Part shown: positions 8,704-18,165 of the stretch, in pieces
Layout: every line of letters begins with the position of its first letter
Numbering within the stretch: the first letter of the stretch is position 1
Origin: Sphingomonas oryzagri
Lineage (GTDB): Bacteria; Pseudomonadota; Alphaproteobacteria; Sphingomonadales; Sphingomonadaceae
DNA: 64,000 nucleotides
Direction of reading: 5' to 3'
Assembly (NCBI RefSeq): GCF_029906645.1
Contig: NZ_JARYGZ010000001.1
Span: 1,359,208-1,423,207, forward strand
Program-made: the position numbers and the translations under genes
Notes under the pieces: model-generated
What the model saw: the letters and a program-made list of their open reading frames with translations, nothing else
What the model was told of the DNA's origin: nothing
Databases searched by the model: none

Positions 8704-9168
8704 TCACGGCGCCGGGGCGTGCGCCTCGTAGCTGGAGACATGGTTCATCGCGATCACCCAGCGCCCGCCTACCTTGCGGAACAGGCGGGTGTTGATCCCC
8801 TCCTGCGGGTGATCGGGGCGTTCGAGATGATAATGGCCGACCAGCATGGCCGCGTCCGGCGCCAGCACATCGATCTTCATGTCGTAGAAATGGAGCGTGC
8901 CGCGCCGTTCCGGCGCCCCGCCATAATCGCGGACATAATGATCGAGCGTTCCCTGCCAGTCGGCCTGCATCTTGCCGCCCGACACGAACACCACGCCGGG
9001 GTTTTGGAAGCCCACCATATAGCCCCTGAAATCACCCCGGTTCCACGCCGCCTCCATGTCGGACACGGTGTGGAGGATGGCGGCCCTGATCGGCTCCGGA
9101 TCGGGCACGCGCGCAGCGAGCGGCGTGGCCGCCAATGCCACGGACAGGATGGCGGCAACATATTTCAC
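8704..9168 (-). CDS. exported NTF2-like (SnoaL/DUF4440) protein
   Basis: A 154-residue protein with a signal peptide (VKYVAAILSVALAATPLAA) and an NTF2-like cone fold: AAWNRGDFRGYMVGFQNPGVVF and TRLFRKVGGRWVIAMNHVSS are typical of the SnoaL/DUF4440 group, which binds or acts on small molecules. The GTG at 9168 overlaps the stop of the MFS gene (GTGA), so it is the last gene of the operon reading down from the TonB receptor. Ligand unknown; its place suggests a periplasmic accessory of the uptake locus. It faces the alpha/beta hydrolase gene tail to tail with a 3-base gap. Confidence 0.78.
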   Translation of the reverse strand: MKYVAAILSVALAATPLAARVPDPEPIRAAILHTVSDMEAAWNRGDFRGYMVGFQNPGVVFVSGGKMQADWQGTLDHYVRDYGGAPERRGTLHFYDMKIDVLAPDAAMLVGHYHLERPDHPQEGINTRLFRKVGGRWVIAMNHVSSYEAHAPAP

Positions 9169-10436
9169 GGGCGGTTCTCCGTATCCTGGGGGCGCATCAG
9201 GCCGATCGATGCCAGTATCATACCGGCCAACGGCAGACAGACCACGACCCATTCCATCTTTCCGCCCGGCATCACGGCACGCTCTCCCACGAGGCCGGTC
9301 AGCGCCATCATCCAGCCGAGCAACGCGGCCGCCATGCCGTCGGCGATCCGCTGCAACAGTTCGGCAATCGCATAGAGCAGCGCGTCCATGCCCTGCCCCG
9401 CCTCACGGCCCACCCGCTCGACCTCGGCCGGCAGCAACGACCAGAAGCCGAAGAACAGCCCGGACGCGCCGATCTGAAACAGGATGAACGACACGCGCGA
9501 CAGGGCCGGATGTGACGGCAAAGCGATCATCGCGATCGCACCCAGCAGGCAGCTGGCACCCCATTGCGCCCGGTGACCGAACCGCGCGGCGCAAGCCATC
9601 CAGACCGGCACGGACACCACCCCCGCCACCCCCATCAGTGAGAGCGTCGCGGCCGTCGCGCGATCGTCGTGCACCACGTAGTGGAAGAAGAAGGGCACAG
9701 CGCGGGAGAGTGCCGACATCGCAGCCACGCATCCGCATATGCCGAGGTTGAGCCGCAGGAAACGGCCATCTCGCACCAGCAGAGCCAGCGCGCGGCCGAG
9801 GCCATGCAATCCCGCTCCGCACCGGATCGACGGCGAATTCGTGCCGGCCGTGCTCACCAGCAGCAACAGGGGCGTCGCGATCAGCCCGACGATCAGCGCG
9901 ATGGCCGCATATCCGAAACCGCTCGCCCACTCGACCGCGTGCCGGGTGCCCAGCGCGACCGCACCCGCCGCCGCCGCCCCGAACAGCATGCGCAGGCCCG
10001 CAATCCGCGATCGATCGGCCTGGACGCGGGAAACCCGCACGGTGAGCGCGGCATAGGGAATACTCACCGCCGCATAGAGCGTGCGGAACAGGATCTGCGC
10101 CACCAGCGCGAACCAGACCATCGCCGTTCCGGCCAGTGGCATTGGCCAGTAGAGCAGCAGAAATGCAACCGCGAGCGGAAGCGCCGCAATCCGCATGAGG
10201 AGACGTTTGTCGGTGCGATCAGCCGCCAGCCCCACCAGCAGACCGACCGCGCCATCCCACAGGGACGCCGCCAGCGTGATCGCCCCTGCCGTCGCGACCG
10301 GCACGCCGAGCACAGTGGTTGTGAAGAAGAGCAGATAGAAGCTCTGGCTTTGCCAGTAGAGATTGCAGGCGAAATCGCCGCTCGCGAACAGGATGCTGCG
10401 CGGCCAGCCGATCCGCGATGCCGCCGATGCGGTCAC
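9165..10436 (-). CDS. MFS sugar transporter, GPH (glycoside-pentoside-hexuronide) type
   Basis: A 423-residue inner-membrane transporter with about 12 hydrophobic segments. The N-terminal FASGDFACNLYWQSQSFYLLFF and GLLVGLAADRTD match the MFS_2/GPH cation symporter family, whose members import di- and oligosaccharides or glycosides with protons or sodium. It starts with GTG one base after the stop of the DUF6445 gene and overlaps the NTF2-like gene by four bases. Co-transcription with a TonB receptor and proximity to a glycoside hydrolase make it the likely inner-membrane step for the imported sugar. The sugar itself cannot be read from the sequence. Confidence 0.83.
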   Translation of the reverse strand: MTASAASRIGWPRSILFASGDFACNLYWQSQSFYLLFFTTTVLGVPVATAGAITLAASLWDGAVGLLVGLAADRTDKRLLMRIAALPLAVAFLLLYWPMPLAGTAMVWFALVAQILFRTLYAAVSIPYAALTVRVSRVQADRSRIAGLRMLFGAAAAGAVALGTRHAVEWASGFGYAAIALIVGLIATPLLLLVSTAGTNSPSIRCGAGLHGLGRALALLVRDGRFLRLNLGICGCVAAMSALSRAVPFFFHYVVHDDRATAATLSLMGVAGVVSVPVWMACAARFGHRAQWGASCLLGAIAMIALPSHPALSRVSFILFQIGASGLFFGFWSLLPAEVERVGREAGQGMDALLYAIAELLQRIADGMAAALLGWMMALTGLVGERAVMPGGKMEWVVVCLPLAGMILASIGLMRPQDTENRP

Positions 10437-10437
10437 C

Positions 10438-11121
10438 TCAGCCGATCTGGACGAACAGGTTGGCAGTCAGCCGTCCAATAAGCGGGTCGGCGCTGAATTC
10501 CACATCCGGCGCGATGATCCCCGAATGAAGCAGCGCGCCGCGATAGATGACGAGCCGATCCGCCACGCCCTCGACCATGCCGATCTGCTCGTAATGATCA
10601 TCCGACGCGCGGATATAACCTTGGGCAGCCTCTGCCGCTGGCCGGGCCGCCGCGACGAAGGCCTCGACATTGTCCTTGCCGACGATCTCGATACCCGTGG
10701 CTCGCTGGCGGTAGAAGGCCGTCCCCGGCGTGCCCGACAGGTAATGAAGCAACGCGAGATAGCCCGGATCGAGGGAATCGAAATGCGGCGCACGCTGCGC
10801 GGGTGACAGCGCCGACGGCTGCGCCGTCACCATCGAGAAGCTCGCCTCCAGCACATCGAAACGCGCCGCGTCGAAGCCGCCACCGATGAACGGCGAAGCC
10901 TGGCGCAGCACATGTTCGACATAAGCGAGCGCTGGCCGATCCGACACCTCGATGATCCGGCGGAGACCCGGATAGTAATTGCCCCGGCTCGCCGGAAAAG
11001 GCGCCATCGCCGCCGCGATCGCGCGGATCTCCGGCAGGCGGCCGGTGAAGCCGTCCACCACGACCACCGGATGCCGGCCTTCTCCCACGTGGTGCAACTC
11101 GGGCTTCATGCGAAGGCTCAT
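10438..11121 (-). CDS. DUF6445 family protein
   Basis: A protein of about 227 residues of the DUF6445 family. Such genes commonly sit beside TonB-dependent receptors and tryptophan-halogenase-family genes in sphingomonads and Caulobacter relatives. APHFDSLDPGYLALLHYLS and GTAFYRQRATG resemble a 2-oxoglutarate-dependent dioxygenase-like core with a possible HxD pair, but I cannot confirm a metal site. The ATG at 11121 is preferred: it lies beyond the hairpin after the receptor and has GGGAT just upstream. A GTG at 11187 would place the hairpin inside the gene. No signal peptide is visible, so it is probably cytoplasmic. Function unknown. Confidence 0.75.
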   Translation of the reverse strand: MSLRMKPELHHVGEGRHPVVVVDGFTGRLPEIRAIAAAMAPFPASRGNYYPGLRRIIEVSDRPALAYVEHVLRQASPFIGGGFDAARFDVLEASFSMVTAQPSALSPAQRAPHFDSLDPGYLALLHYLSGTPGTAFYRQRATGIEIVGKDNVEAFVAAARPAAEAAQGYIRASDDHYEQIGMVEGVADRLVIYRGALLHSGIIAPDVEFSADPLIGRLTANLFVQIG

Positions 11122-11143
11122 GCCATCCCGCGCCGACATCGCC

Positions 11144-11173
11144 AAGAAGGGGCGCGGCGAAAGCCGGCGCCCC
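11144..11173 (-). terminator. hairpin after the TonB receptor gene
   Basis: On the minus strand GGGGCGCCGGC and GCCGCGCCCC pair around a TTTC loop, with one bulged base, followed by TTCTTGG. The T-run is weak, so it may only attenuate transcription between the abundant receptor and the DUF6445-MFS-NTF2 genes, or protect the receptor mRNA end. Confidence 0.5.
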
Positions 11174-11188
11174 TCCCCGTCGATCACG

Positions 11189-14167
11189 TCAGAAGCTGTA
11201 TTTCAGGCCGACCTGGAAGCTGCGCGCCGGCGGATTGCCGGTGAAGCTGTTCTCGACGCGCGGCGCGGGCGTACCCGAACCGGCGCCCCATGCCGAATAA
11301 TCGCGGTTCAGCGTGTCGAACACATTGAACACCTCCGCATCGACGGTCAGCTCATGCCCCCAAGGAGTCTTGAACTGCTTCTCCAGCCTCAGGTCGAGAT
11401 CCTTGTAGGCGAAGGGGTTTTTCGGCCAGTAGACGCCGCCCAGATTGACGATGCAGCACGCGTTTTCCGGGGGATTGGCGGGGAATTTCACCGATCCGAA
11501 GGACGGGCCGCTGGCAAACGTGCCGGTCGCCGAGAACTTGATGTCCCAAGGCAGGCGCACGATGCCGGTGGCCACGATGCGATACTTGTCGATGCCGGCG
11601 ACATTCTGCCAGCCGAACTGGGTCATGTTCGGGCCGGAGAAGAACTCGTCCGCCCCCTGCTCCAGCGCCGCGTTCGATTTGGCGTCGGACAAGGTACCGG
11701 ACAGCGTGAAACCCCAGCCGTCCTGCTCGCTATAATCCTTGTTCAGCGTCAGGTAGATCGCGTCGTAATGCGCCTTTCCGGCGAACGAGCCGATGTTCAG
11801 CTTGCCGTTGAAGCCGGGAAGCTGGCCCGCAGCCGGGAAGCTGTCCTCGACCCAGCCGTCGCCCTGCGAGGTGTAGGTGCCGTCCGGCAGGCGATTGCCG
11901 CGTACATACGCGAAGATATGGCGGGATTCATTGTGCGCGAAGGTGATCGCCGCCTGAATCTTGCCGAAGCGCTTGCGGATGCCGAAATCGTACTGATCCG
12001 TGTAGGGAACCTTGGTCTTGTTCGGCAGCAGCCAGACATTGCCACCCTGATGACAGGAGGCCGCGAGCGCGCGGAGGTTTTCGACGTCGTAATAAGAAGA
12101 GTTGAACTGCGGCACCTGCACGGTGCCGTTGTTGCATGTTCCGCCGAACACGATCGTCGTATCGGAGCGCACGCTATCCGTCAGCGTCTCGATCTGGCCG
12201 GTGGTGAAGAGATTGCGATCGTAATAACGGCCGGCGCCTGCGAAGATCACGATGTCGCGATCCCCGTTCCAATCGTACGAGATACCGAGACGTGGCTGGA
12301 AGGCCTTCAGATAGGGTTTCCTGTTATGGCCGTTGGAAATGTAATCGGCCGGATTGATCCCTGCCGCCTTCCAGCCCTGATAATTGTTCAACGCCGTCAC
12401 AATGTTCGCCGGGGTGACGAAATTGTAGTTGAACATGTTGGACTCATAGTCCCACCGCAGACCGTAATTGATCGTCAGGTGATCGTTGACCGTCCAGTCG
12501 TCTTGGATGAACACGCCGAGCTGATCATCCTTGGCGCTGGCGGCCTTGGGTGGATTGACCGAGACGGTCGCGCCGATCGGCTCGCAGCTCGGCGTGCTGG
12601 TGCAGGTCGGATCCTGATAATCGGCTGCGTTGAAGTAATAGGCGCCGTTCGTATACCAGTCTTCCTCGCGCTTGAACTTGGCGTGGTTGAACTTGAAACC
12701 CGCCTTGATGACGTGCCCGTTGCCGAAGAAGGTGATGTTGTCCTTGAACGTCAGGAAATTCTGGCGGCTGTCCTGCTGGAAGCTGTTGGCGCCCGTCTGG
12801 GCGACCGTGCTGCCGACGCTGTCTCCGGCTGTGCCGCCGGTCGTCAGGTTGATTTCCGGACCTTGGGTGAGGTTCGGCGTGCCGGTCCGCTGCTTCTGAT
12901 AGGCGACGCTGAACTCGTTCAGCCAGTGATCGCCGCGGTGCGAATATTGCAGCAGATACTGCCGCGTCGCGACCGCGAGATCATGGCCGTGAGACTGGGT
13001 GGAGGTGCCGCCATAATCGGTGTGATCCGATTCCGTACGGTCGAACACGCTGAAATTGAACGTGTCCTTGTCGCTGGCGAACAGGGTCAGCTTGCCGAAC
13101 CAGAGATCCTGCTTGAACGGATCGGCGAAGGTGCCCGCCGCGTCGAGGATCGAGGCCGGCACGCCGCTGCCGTTGGCGAACTGGATGTTCTTGGGCGGAT
13201 TGTTCTGCTGCGTGCCCTCATAGGCGACGAAGAAGTGCAGCACATCCTTGATGATCGGGCCGCCGAGATCGGCGCCATATTGCCAGCGCTTGTAGTCTGG
13301 CTTCGGGATCGATCCGTCCGGATTGTTCGGCCCGCCGGCTCGGCTCAGCTTGTCGCGGCCGTAGAAGCTCTTCGGCATGAACTCGCCGAAGGCATCGCCA
13401 TGGAAGGAGGTGCCGCCCGTCTTGGTGACGGCGTTGATGATCGCGGAGCCAGCCTGATCATATTCGGCCTTGAAGTTCTGGGTATCGACCTTGAACTCCT
13501 GCACCGCAGACTGCGGGAAGGGATTGCCCTGCGAGAAGGACTGGCCGGCGACGCCGCCATGGCCGTTCTGGTTCTTGAAGCTCTCGCCATCGATATAGAC
13601 GTTGACGTTGTCGGACGAGACACCCCCGGCCTGGACCTGCTTGCTCGACGGATTGGTCGAGACGGCGACGCCCGGCGCCAGCGCGGCGAAGTTCAGGAAG
13701 TTGCGATCGTTCTGCGGCAGCGTGTTGATCTGCAGCTGGCTGACGTTGGTCGCGACTTCCGCGGTGCGCACCTCGTTGCGGGCACGAACGCCCTTGACGA
13801 CGATTTCGCTGCCCTTGGCGCCGGCCTCGCCCGACGGGCTGCCGAGATTGATGTCGAGCGTCGCGGTCTGGCCGACCGGCAACGTGATGTCCTGCGGCGC
13901 GCCGTTTTCCAGCTGCACGTGGTAGGTACTCGGCCGCATACCCACGAAGATGTAATTGCCGGCAGCGTTGATCGTGGAGGTGATGCGCTGGCCGGTCACG
14001 GCGTCGGTCGCGATCACCTTCGTTCCGGCGGGAGCGCCGGTGACGTGGCCCTGGATGGTGCCGGTATCGTTGGCGGCGTAGGCGGGCCGGGCCACCACCA
14101 GCGCCGTGCACAGCGCGACCCCGGAAATGCTGCGCGCAAAACCGGTGCGACGATCCTTCAACCTCAT
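11189..14167 (-). CDS. TonB-dependent receptor with carboxypeptidase-regulatory domain
   Basis: A 992-residue outer-membrane active transporter of the Oar-like type. Order: signal peptide (1-31, ending ARPAYAA), a carboxypeptidase-regulatory-like domain (about 36-110, GTIQGHVTGAPAGTKV and GNYIFVGMRPSTYHV), a TonB-box-like string EIVVKGVRARNE (about 120), the plug, and a large beta barrel ending in SFQVGLKYSF with the terminal aromatic residue. Such receptors import oligosaccharides and other large ligands using TonB energy. A perfect 12-base palindrome lies 94 bases before the start and matches sites before the hydrolase and lacI. It heads the run DUF6445-MFS-NTF2. The long open frame on the opposite strand is a coding shadow. 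Confidence 0.93.
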   Translation of the reverse strand: MRLKDRRTGFARSISGVALCTALVVARPAYAANDTGTIQGHVTGAPAGTKVIATDAVTGQRITSTINAAGNYIFVGMRPSTYHVQLENGAPQDITLPVGQTATLDINLGSPSGEAGAKGSEIVVKGVRARNEVRTAEVATNVSQLQINTLPQNDRNFLNFAALAPGVAVSTNPSSKQVQAGGVSSDNVNVYIDGESFKNQNGHGGVAGQSFSQGNPFPQSAVQEFKVDTQNFKAEYDQAGSAIINAVTKTGGTSFHGDAFGEFMPKSFYGRDKLSRAGGPNNPDGSIPKPDYKRWQYGADLGGPIIKDVLHFFVAYEGTQQNNPPKNIQFANGSGVPASILDAAGTFADPFKQDLWFGKLTLFASDKDTFNFSVFDRTESDHTDYGGTSTQSHGHDLAVATRQYLLQYSHRGDHWLNEFSVAYQKQRTGTPNLTQGPEINLTTGGTAGDSVGSTVAQTGANSFQQDSRQNFLTFKDNITFFGNGHVIKAGFKFNHAKFKREEDWYTNGAYYFNAADYQDPTCTSTPSCEPIGATVSVNPPKAASAKDDQLGVFIQDDWTVNDHLTINYGLRWDYESNMFNYNFVTPANIVTALNNYQGWKAAGINPADYISNGHNRKPYLKAFQPRLGISYDWNGDRDIVIFAGAGRYYDRNLFTTGQIETLTDSVRSDTTIVFGGTCNNGTVQVPQFNSSYYDVENLRALAASCHQGGNVWLLPNKTKVPYTDQYDFGIRKRFGKIQAAITFAHNESRHIFAYVRGNRLPDGTYTSQGDGWVEDSFPAAGQLPGFNGKLNIGSFAGKAHYDAIYLTLNKDYSEQDGWGFTLSGTLSDAKSNAALEQGADEFFSGPNMTQFGWQNVAGIDKYRIVATGIVRLPWDIKFSATGTFASGPSFGSVKFPANPPENACCIVNLGGVYWPKNPFAYKDLDLRLEKQFKTPWGHELTVDAEVFNVFDTLNRDYSAWGAGSGTPAPRVENSFTGNPPARSFQVGLKYSF

Positions 14168-14260
14168 GCGATCTCCCCTCTGTCCCCGGCCTTCTCGACT
14201 GCACCCGCCCCTCCAGGGGACCGAATGAGTCGGAGACCTATGTTTCGCGTAGCTGCGCTC

Positions 14261-14272
14261 GTAACCGGTTAC
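14261..14272. promoter_or_regulatory. LacI-type operator before the TonB receptor
   Basis: GTAACCGGTTAC is a perfect 12-base palindrome with a central CG, the form expected for LacI-family regulators. It lies 94 bases upstream of the receptor start in the gap after the halogenase gene. Near-identical sites precede the hydrolase and lacI genes. Confidence 0.75.
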
Positions 14273-14348
14273 AAGGACACTTCCTTCATCCGGCGTTCAC
14301 ACAGCACCGATCGTCTCGAATTGTTGCGCGCGTGCTACGGTTCGATGC

Positions 14349-15878
14349 TCAAGCGGTCTTGGGCAGCGGCGGTGCCTGGCAGGTGCGAGCTATGAATGCG
14401 GCATGATCGGGCATGGCCCGCGCGCAATCCGCGATCACCTCCTCGATATCGCGGAGGAAAGACAGCGCCTGATCGTCCGGTACCATATCGACCATCGGAT
14501 CGTACCGCATCGGCAAGCCCTGCCCCAGCAGGACCTGAACCCAGCTTTCCTCGCGGAACAGCTCGGCCTTGGCGCGCATGAAGAAGCGGCCGGACGAGCG
14601 GAAAAGCTCCAGTCGCTCGACCAGGCTGTCGGGCACGTCCATATGCTTCAGATAGGCCCAGAAAGGCGTGTCTTCGCGATCGGTAACCTTGTAGTGCGCG
14701 ATGATAAAATCGCGCACGTCGCAGAATTCAAAGTCGTGCTGGCGGTTATATTCGGCGATGTCGGCGACGTTGAAGCCCTGCCCCGGAAACAGGGCGACCA
14801 GTTTGGTGATGCCAGTCTGGATCAGGTGGATGCTGGTCGATTCCAGCGGCTCCAGAAAACCGGCCGAAAGCCCGATCGCGACGACATTCTTTTCCCATGC
14901 CCGATGCCGCTTTCCGGGCCGGAAACGCACGACCCTGGGATCGGCCAGCGGCTTGCCGTCGAGATTGGCGAGCAACACCGAAGCCGCCTCGTCATCGGAG
15001 ATATGGCTGCTCGCATAGACGTGCCCGTTGCCGATGCGATGCTGCAGCGGGATACGCCACTGCCAGCCGCTGCCGTGCGCCGTGGAGCGGGTGTAGGGGG
15101 TGAGCGGCGAGACGCTTTCGCACGGCACCGCCTGTGCCCGATCGCACAGCAGCCAGCGGTTCCAGTCCTCATAGCCGACACCCATCGCATCGCCGATCAG
15201 CAGCCCGCGCATCCCCGAGCAGTCGACGAACAGATCGCCATCCACCTCGCGCCCGTCGGCGAGCACGACGCGATCGACGAAGCCGTCCTCCGGCCGGAGC
15301 TTCACGTCGACGATCCGCCCCTCGATCCGCTCGACGCCGCGCCCCTCCGCCTGCCCCCGCAGGAAACGCGCGAACAGCGAGGCATCGAAATGGTAGGCGT
15401 AGTCGATGTCCGCCATCGGCGAGCCGGGGTTGCGAGGATCGGGCGGGCAGAAACGGTTCATCCGCGCGGCCAGCGTATTCAGCGAATAATGATCGAAATG
15501 CCTGGCCCGCCCCTTGGCCAGCGCCTTCAGCCAGAGCTGGTGCGGGTGGAGCCACATCAGATCCTGCCCGATCTTGCCGAAGCCGTGGATATAGCTGTGG
15601 CCCGGCGCCCGCCAGTTCACGAACTCGATGCCGAGCTTGAACGTCGCCTGCGTCGCCTGCACCATTTCCTTCTCGGCGATGCCGGCAAGGCCGTTATAGC
15701 TGCGGATCGCCGGGATGGTCGCCTCGCCCACGCCGATCGTGCCGATCTCGTCGGATTCGATCAGGCGGATCGTGTACCCGCGAATGAACAGGCGCGAGAG
15801 GAGCGCCGCCGTCATCCATCCGGCGGTGCCCCCGCCCACGATCGTGACGGTTTTCAGCGGCACATTGGGACTGTCCAC
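14349..15878 (-). CDS. tryptophan halogenase family flavoprotein
   Basis: A 509-residue FAD-dependent enzyme of the flavin halogenase family. It has the dinucleotide motif GGGTAG (15-20), GVGEATIP (49-56), the family lysine at Lys81 in TFKLGIEF (equivalent to Lys79 of PrnA), the halogenase signature GWQWRIP (271-277, W-x-W-x-I-P), and FLEPLES with Glu346 matching PrnA Glu346. These allow FADH2/O2/halide chemistry. Its substrate is unlikely to be free tryptophan: genes of this branch are found repeatedly beside TonB receptors and glycoside hydrolases. It starts 10 bases after the hydrolase stop, so the two are co-transcribed. A flavin reductase gene is not present here. Confidence 0.9.
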   Translation of the reverse strand: MDSPNVPLKTVTIVGGGTAGWMTAALLSRLFIRGYTIRLIESDEIGTIGVGEATIPAIRSYNGLAGIAEKEMVQATQATFKLGIEFVNWRAPGHSYIHGFGKIGQDLMWLHPHQLWLKALAKGRARHFDHYSLNTLAARMNRFCPPDPRNPGSPMADIDYAYHFDASLFARFLRGQAEGRGVERIEGRIVDVKLRPEDGFVDRVVLADGREVDGDLFVDCSGMRGLLIGDAMGVGYEDWNRWLLCDRAQAVPCESVSPLTPYTRSTAHGSGWQWRIPLQHRIGNGHVYASSHISDDEAASVLLANLDGKPLADPRVVRFRPGKRHRAWEKNVVAIGLSAGFLEPLESTSIHLIQTGITKLVALFPGQGFNVADIAEYNRQHDFEFCDVRDFIIAHYKVTDREDTPFWAYLKHMDVPDSLVERLELFRSSGRFFMRAKAELFREESWVQVLLGQGLPMRYDPMVDMVPDDQALSFLRDIEEVIADCARAMPDHAAFIARTCQAPPLPKTA

Positions 15879-15888
15879 GCGATCCCCC

Positions 15889-18090
15889 TCAATCCTTGCG
15901 GAAGCCGATCTTCTTCAACGCCGGCGCGATTTCGGGATTGGACATGAACAGCTTCCAGATCAAGCCGCTCCGGTAGTTCTCGATCATCACCACCGGCGGC
16001 GCCTGGTTCAGCCCCATATAAGTCTCGTCAAACCAGTTGTCGGTCTCGTTATAACCGTCCGAGAAGCCATAGACGCCCCAGGTCTTCGCGCCGAGATCGC
16101 GGTAGAAATGCTTGAGCGCCTTCATCGATTCCACCGGCGTGTAGGGAAAGGAACTGAGCGCCCCCTGCGGCGTGATCGTGCCGTTGTCGTCGGCCTCGCG
16201 CGGGCGGCCGCCGGCGTGGATACCGGCCGTGAAGCCCCAGGCATCATCGCCATAGCCCTTGAACCCGCGCGGATTGTCCACCGCATAAGCGTGATTGATC
16301 AGCGAGATGGCGCGGTTGTTCTTGAAATAGTCGGTATAGGCATCCCGCTTGCCTCGCGGGTCGAAGCCCATGAAGGAGAAATGGGTGAAGAACAGGTCGG
16401 CGCCATTGCCTTCGCCGACATCCAGCTTGATGCCGTAGAAGCTGTGGCCGTTGGTGAAGTGGTCGCCGAGCGTCGTCTTGCTCCAGCGCTGGCGATAGGC
16501 GACGGCGAGCGGCGATTGCCCCGCCCACCCGGTGTGCCAGAGGCTCGGCGGCACCGCATGGGTCGGCGAGGCGATCGCCAGCAGATAGGCGATCATCGAC
16601 TCGTTCCAGCCGATCAGCGGATGGTGGATGTGGAAGCCGTAATCCGGCGACCAGTGCCAGTAGAGATAGGGGCTGTCCGCACCGTCGCGATACCAGTTCC
16701 AATCGACCGCCTTCCACATCGCGGTGATCGTGTCGCGGATTTCGCGCTCTTCCGGCGTGTTCCGGATGAAATATTGGCGCGCGGTGAGCAGCCCCTCCAT
16801 CATGAAGGAGGTCTCGATCAGATCCCCGCCATCGTCATACTGGCCGAAGAAGGACATCGCCTTCCCCGTCCGCCCGTCGAGATAATGCGGCCAGACGCCG
16901 TGGAAGCGATCCGCTTTGTCCAGAAACCGCACGATCCGGAGGAAGCGCTGCACGCCCTGCTCGCGCGTGACGAAGCCGCGATCGATACCAACGACGAGCG
17001 CCATCAGCCCGAAGCCCGATGCGCCCAGCGCGACCTGGTTGGGATTACCGGGCTGGATCTCCAGCGCCAAGCCCGCATCGGGATGCGCGCCCTCCCAATA
17101 ATAGCGGAACTGCGCCTCCTGAACCATGGTGAGCAGTTCGTCGTCGGACAGCGCGCGGGTCGTGGCGCTCACCTCGGCCGAAGGCGCCGACTCCTGCCCC
17201 GCCGCGTCGAGCGCGGTCACGCGATACCGCGCCGACTTGCCGCTCGCGCCGAGGAAATCCTCGAAGCGGGCGATGTTGCCCTTCTGCGTACCGAGCGGCA
17301 CGAAGGGCTGGCCGTCGATGGAACGGTCGATCCGCCAGCTGTCCACCGGTGCGGACGGCAATTGCCAGGCCAGGTCGATATGCCGGTCATAGCCCTTTGC
17401 GGTGACGCCCACCGGCGCCGATGGAGGCGTGGCGGGCGCCTGCGCCTTGCCGTCCTCGACGCGGATGTCGTCGATGTAGAGCGTGTGCGGCGTTCCGTCG
17501 TCGAGCGACTGGTTGATCGTGATCCCCGACAGTTTGGTCATGTCCACCTTGCGGTCGCTGATCGATCCGATCATGTCGACGAAGGTGGCGAAGGGCAGGC
17601 TGATCTTAACCCACTTCTTCACCGGAATATCGGGGTTCGGCCCCAGCAGCGGGATGGTCGTGGTGCTGCTGCCGGTCGCATCGGTGAGGAAAAGACCCGG
17701 CGACCCATGCGGCCCGACCGGCTGTTCGGCATAGACCCAGAAGCTCAGCGTATCGCCGATGAAGCTGGCGGTACGGAAATATTTCTGGACATCCAAGGCG
17801 ACCCGCCAGTCGCCGCCGGTCTTCGATGTCCATGACAGGCGCAGGCTGTTGGGCGGGCTGTGGAAGGTGCGCGCATCGACCGGCAGCGCGCCATTTTCCA
17901 GCTCGAAGCTGCTCGGCGCGATCACGCTGCCCTTGCTGAAATGATAGGGACCGCCGACACGCGCATTGTCGAACGCGACATGCTCGTCATAGCTTTCGGC
18001 AAGTGCCGGCACGGCGAGGCCGATCGCCAGAGCGACCGCGGTCGATCGACGGAGCCAGAGCCTCCCCCTACCGCGATTTTGCCTCGTCAT
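15889..18090 (-). CDS. secreted glycoamylase-family glycoside hydrolase (PF10091 type)
   Basis: About 733 residues: basic N-terminus and signal peptide ([16 protein letters not shown]), a jelly-roll carbohydrate-binding-like domain (about 45-215, ending [10 protein letters not shown]), a fibronectin-III-like linker domain (about 225-312), then an alpha/alpha-barrel glycoamylase domain (about 318-725) with [18 protein letters not shown], the acidic cluster [11 protein letters not shown] (419-429) and [18 protein letters not shown]. Characterised PF10091 relatives include endo-beta-1,2-glucanases of family GH144, so a beta-glucan substrate is a reasonable guess. The third ATG of ATGATGATG (18090) has the best spacing to GAGGGG; 18096 is the alternative. 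An operator lies 22 bases upstream. Confidence 0.85.
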   Translation of the reverse strand: MTRQNRGRGRLWLRRSTAVALAIGLAVPALAESYDEHVAFDNARVGGPYHFSKGSVIAPSSFELENGALPVDARTFHSPPNSLRLSWTSKTGGDWRVALDVQKYFRTASFIGDTLSFWVYAEQPVGPHGSPGLFLTDATGSSTTTIPLLGPNPDIPVKKWVKISLPFATFVDMIGSISDRKVDMTKLSGITINQSLDDGTPHTLYIDDIRVEDGKAQAPATPPSAPVGVTAKGYDRHIDLAWQLPSAPVDSWRIDRSIDGQPFVPLGTQKGNIARFEDFLGASGKSARYRVTALDAAGQESAPSAEVSATTRALSDDELLTMVQEAQFRYYWEGAHPDAGLALEIQPGNPNQVALGASGFGLMALVVGIDRGFVTREQGVQRFLRIVRFLDKADRFHGVWPHYLDGRTGKAMSFFGQYDDGGDLIETSFMMEGLLTARQYFIRNTPEEREIRDTITAMWKAVDWNWYRDGADSPYLYWHWSPDYGFHIHHPLIGWNESMIAYLLAIASPTHAVPPSLWHTGWAGQSPLAVAYRQRWSKTTLGDHFTNGHSFYGIKLDVGEGNGADLFFTHFSFMGFDPRGKRDAYTDYFKNNRAISLINHAYAVDNPRGFKGYGDDAWGFTAGIHAGGRPREADDNGTITPQGALSSFPYTPVESMKALKHFYRDLGAKTWGVYGFSDGYNETDNWFDETYMGLNQAPPVVMIENYRSGLIWKLFMSNPEIAPALKKIGFRKD

Positions 18091-18111
18091 CATCATCCCC
18101 TCGCTTATTAT

Positions 18112-18123
18112 GTAATCGGTTCC
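18112..18123. promoter_or_regulatory. LacI-type operator before the glycoside hydrolase
   Basis: GTAATCGGTTCC differs from the perfect palindrome GTAACCGGTTAC at two positions. It sits 22 bases upstream of the hydrolase start, between that gene and the lacI stop, a good place for blocking transcription start. Confidence 0.65.
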
Positions 18124-18165
18124 ATAACGCGCTGCGGAGATTCCGCATCGCAAATCGACGGGTTT

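Noticed and set aside
10979-14395. 1138-codon open frame on the plus strand across the TonB receptor
   Set aside because: It is an antisense shadow: the minus-strand frame encodes a complete receptor with signal peptide, plug and terminal aromatic residue, while the plus frame has low-complexity Arg/Glu/Asp composition and no domain.
14349-15878. Natural-product biosynthetic cluster around the halogenase
   Set aside because: No synthase, tailoring or resistance genes nearby; neighbours are glycan-uptake genes.
15715-17835. Long plus-strand frame across the hydrolase and halogenase genes
   Set aside because: High-GC shadow with no start signal or domain; the opposite strand holds two full-length families.
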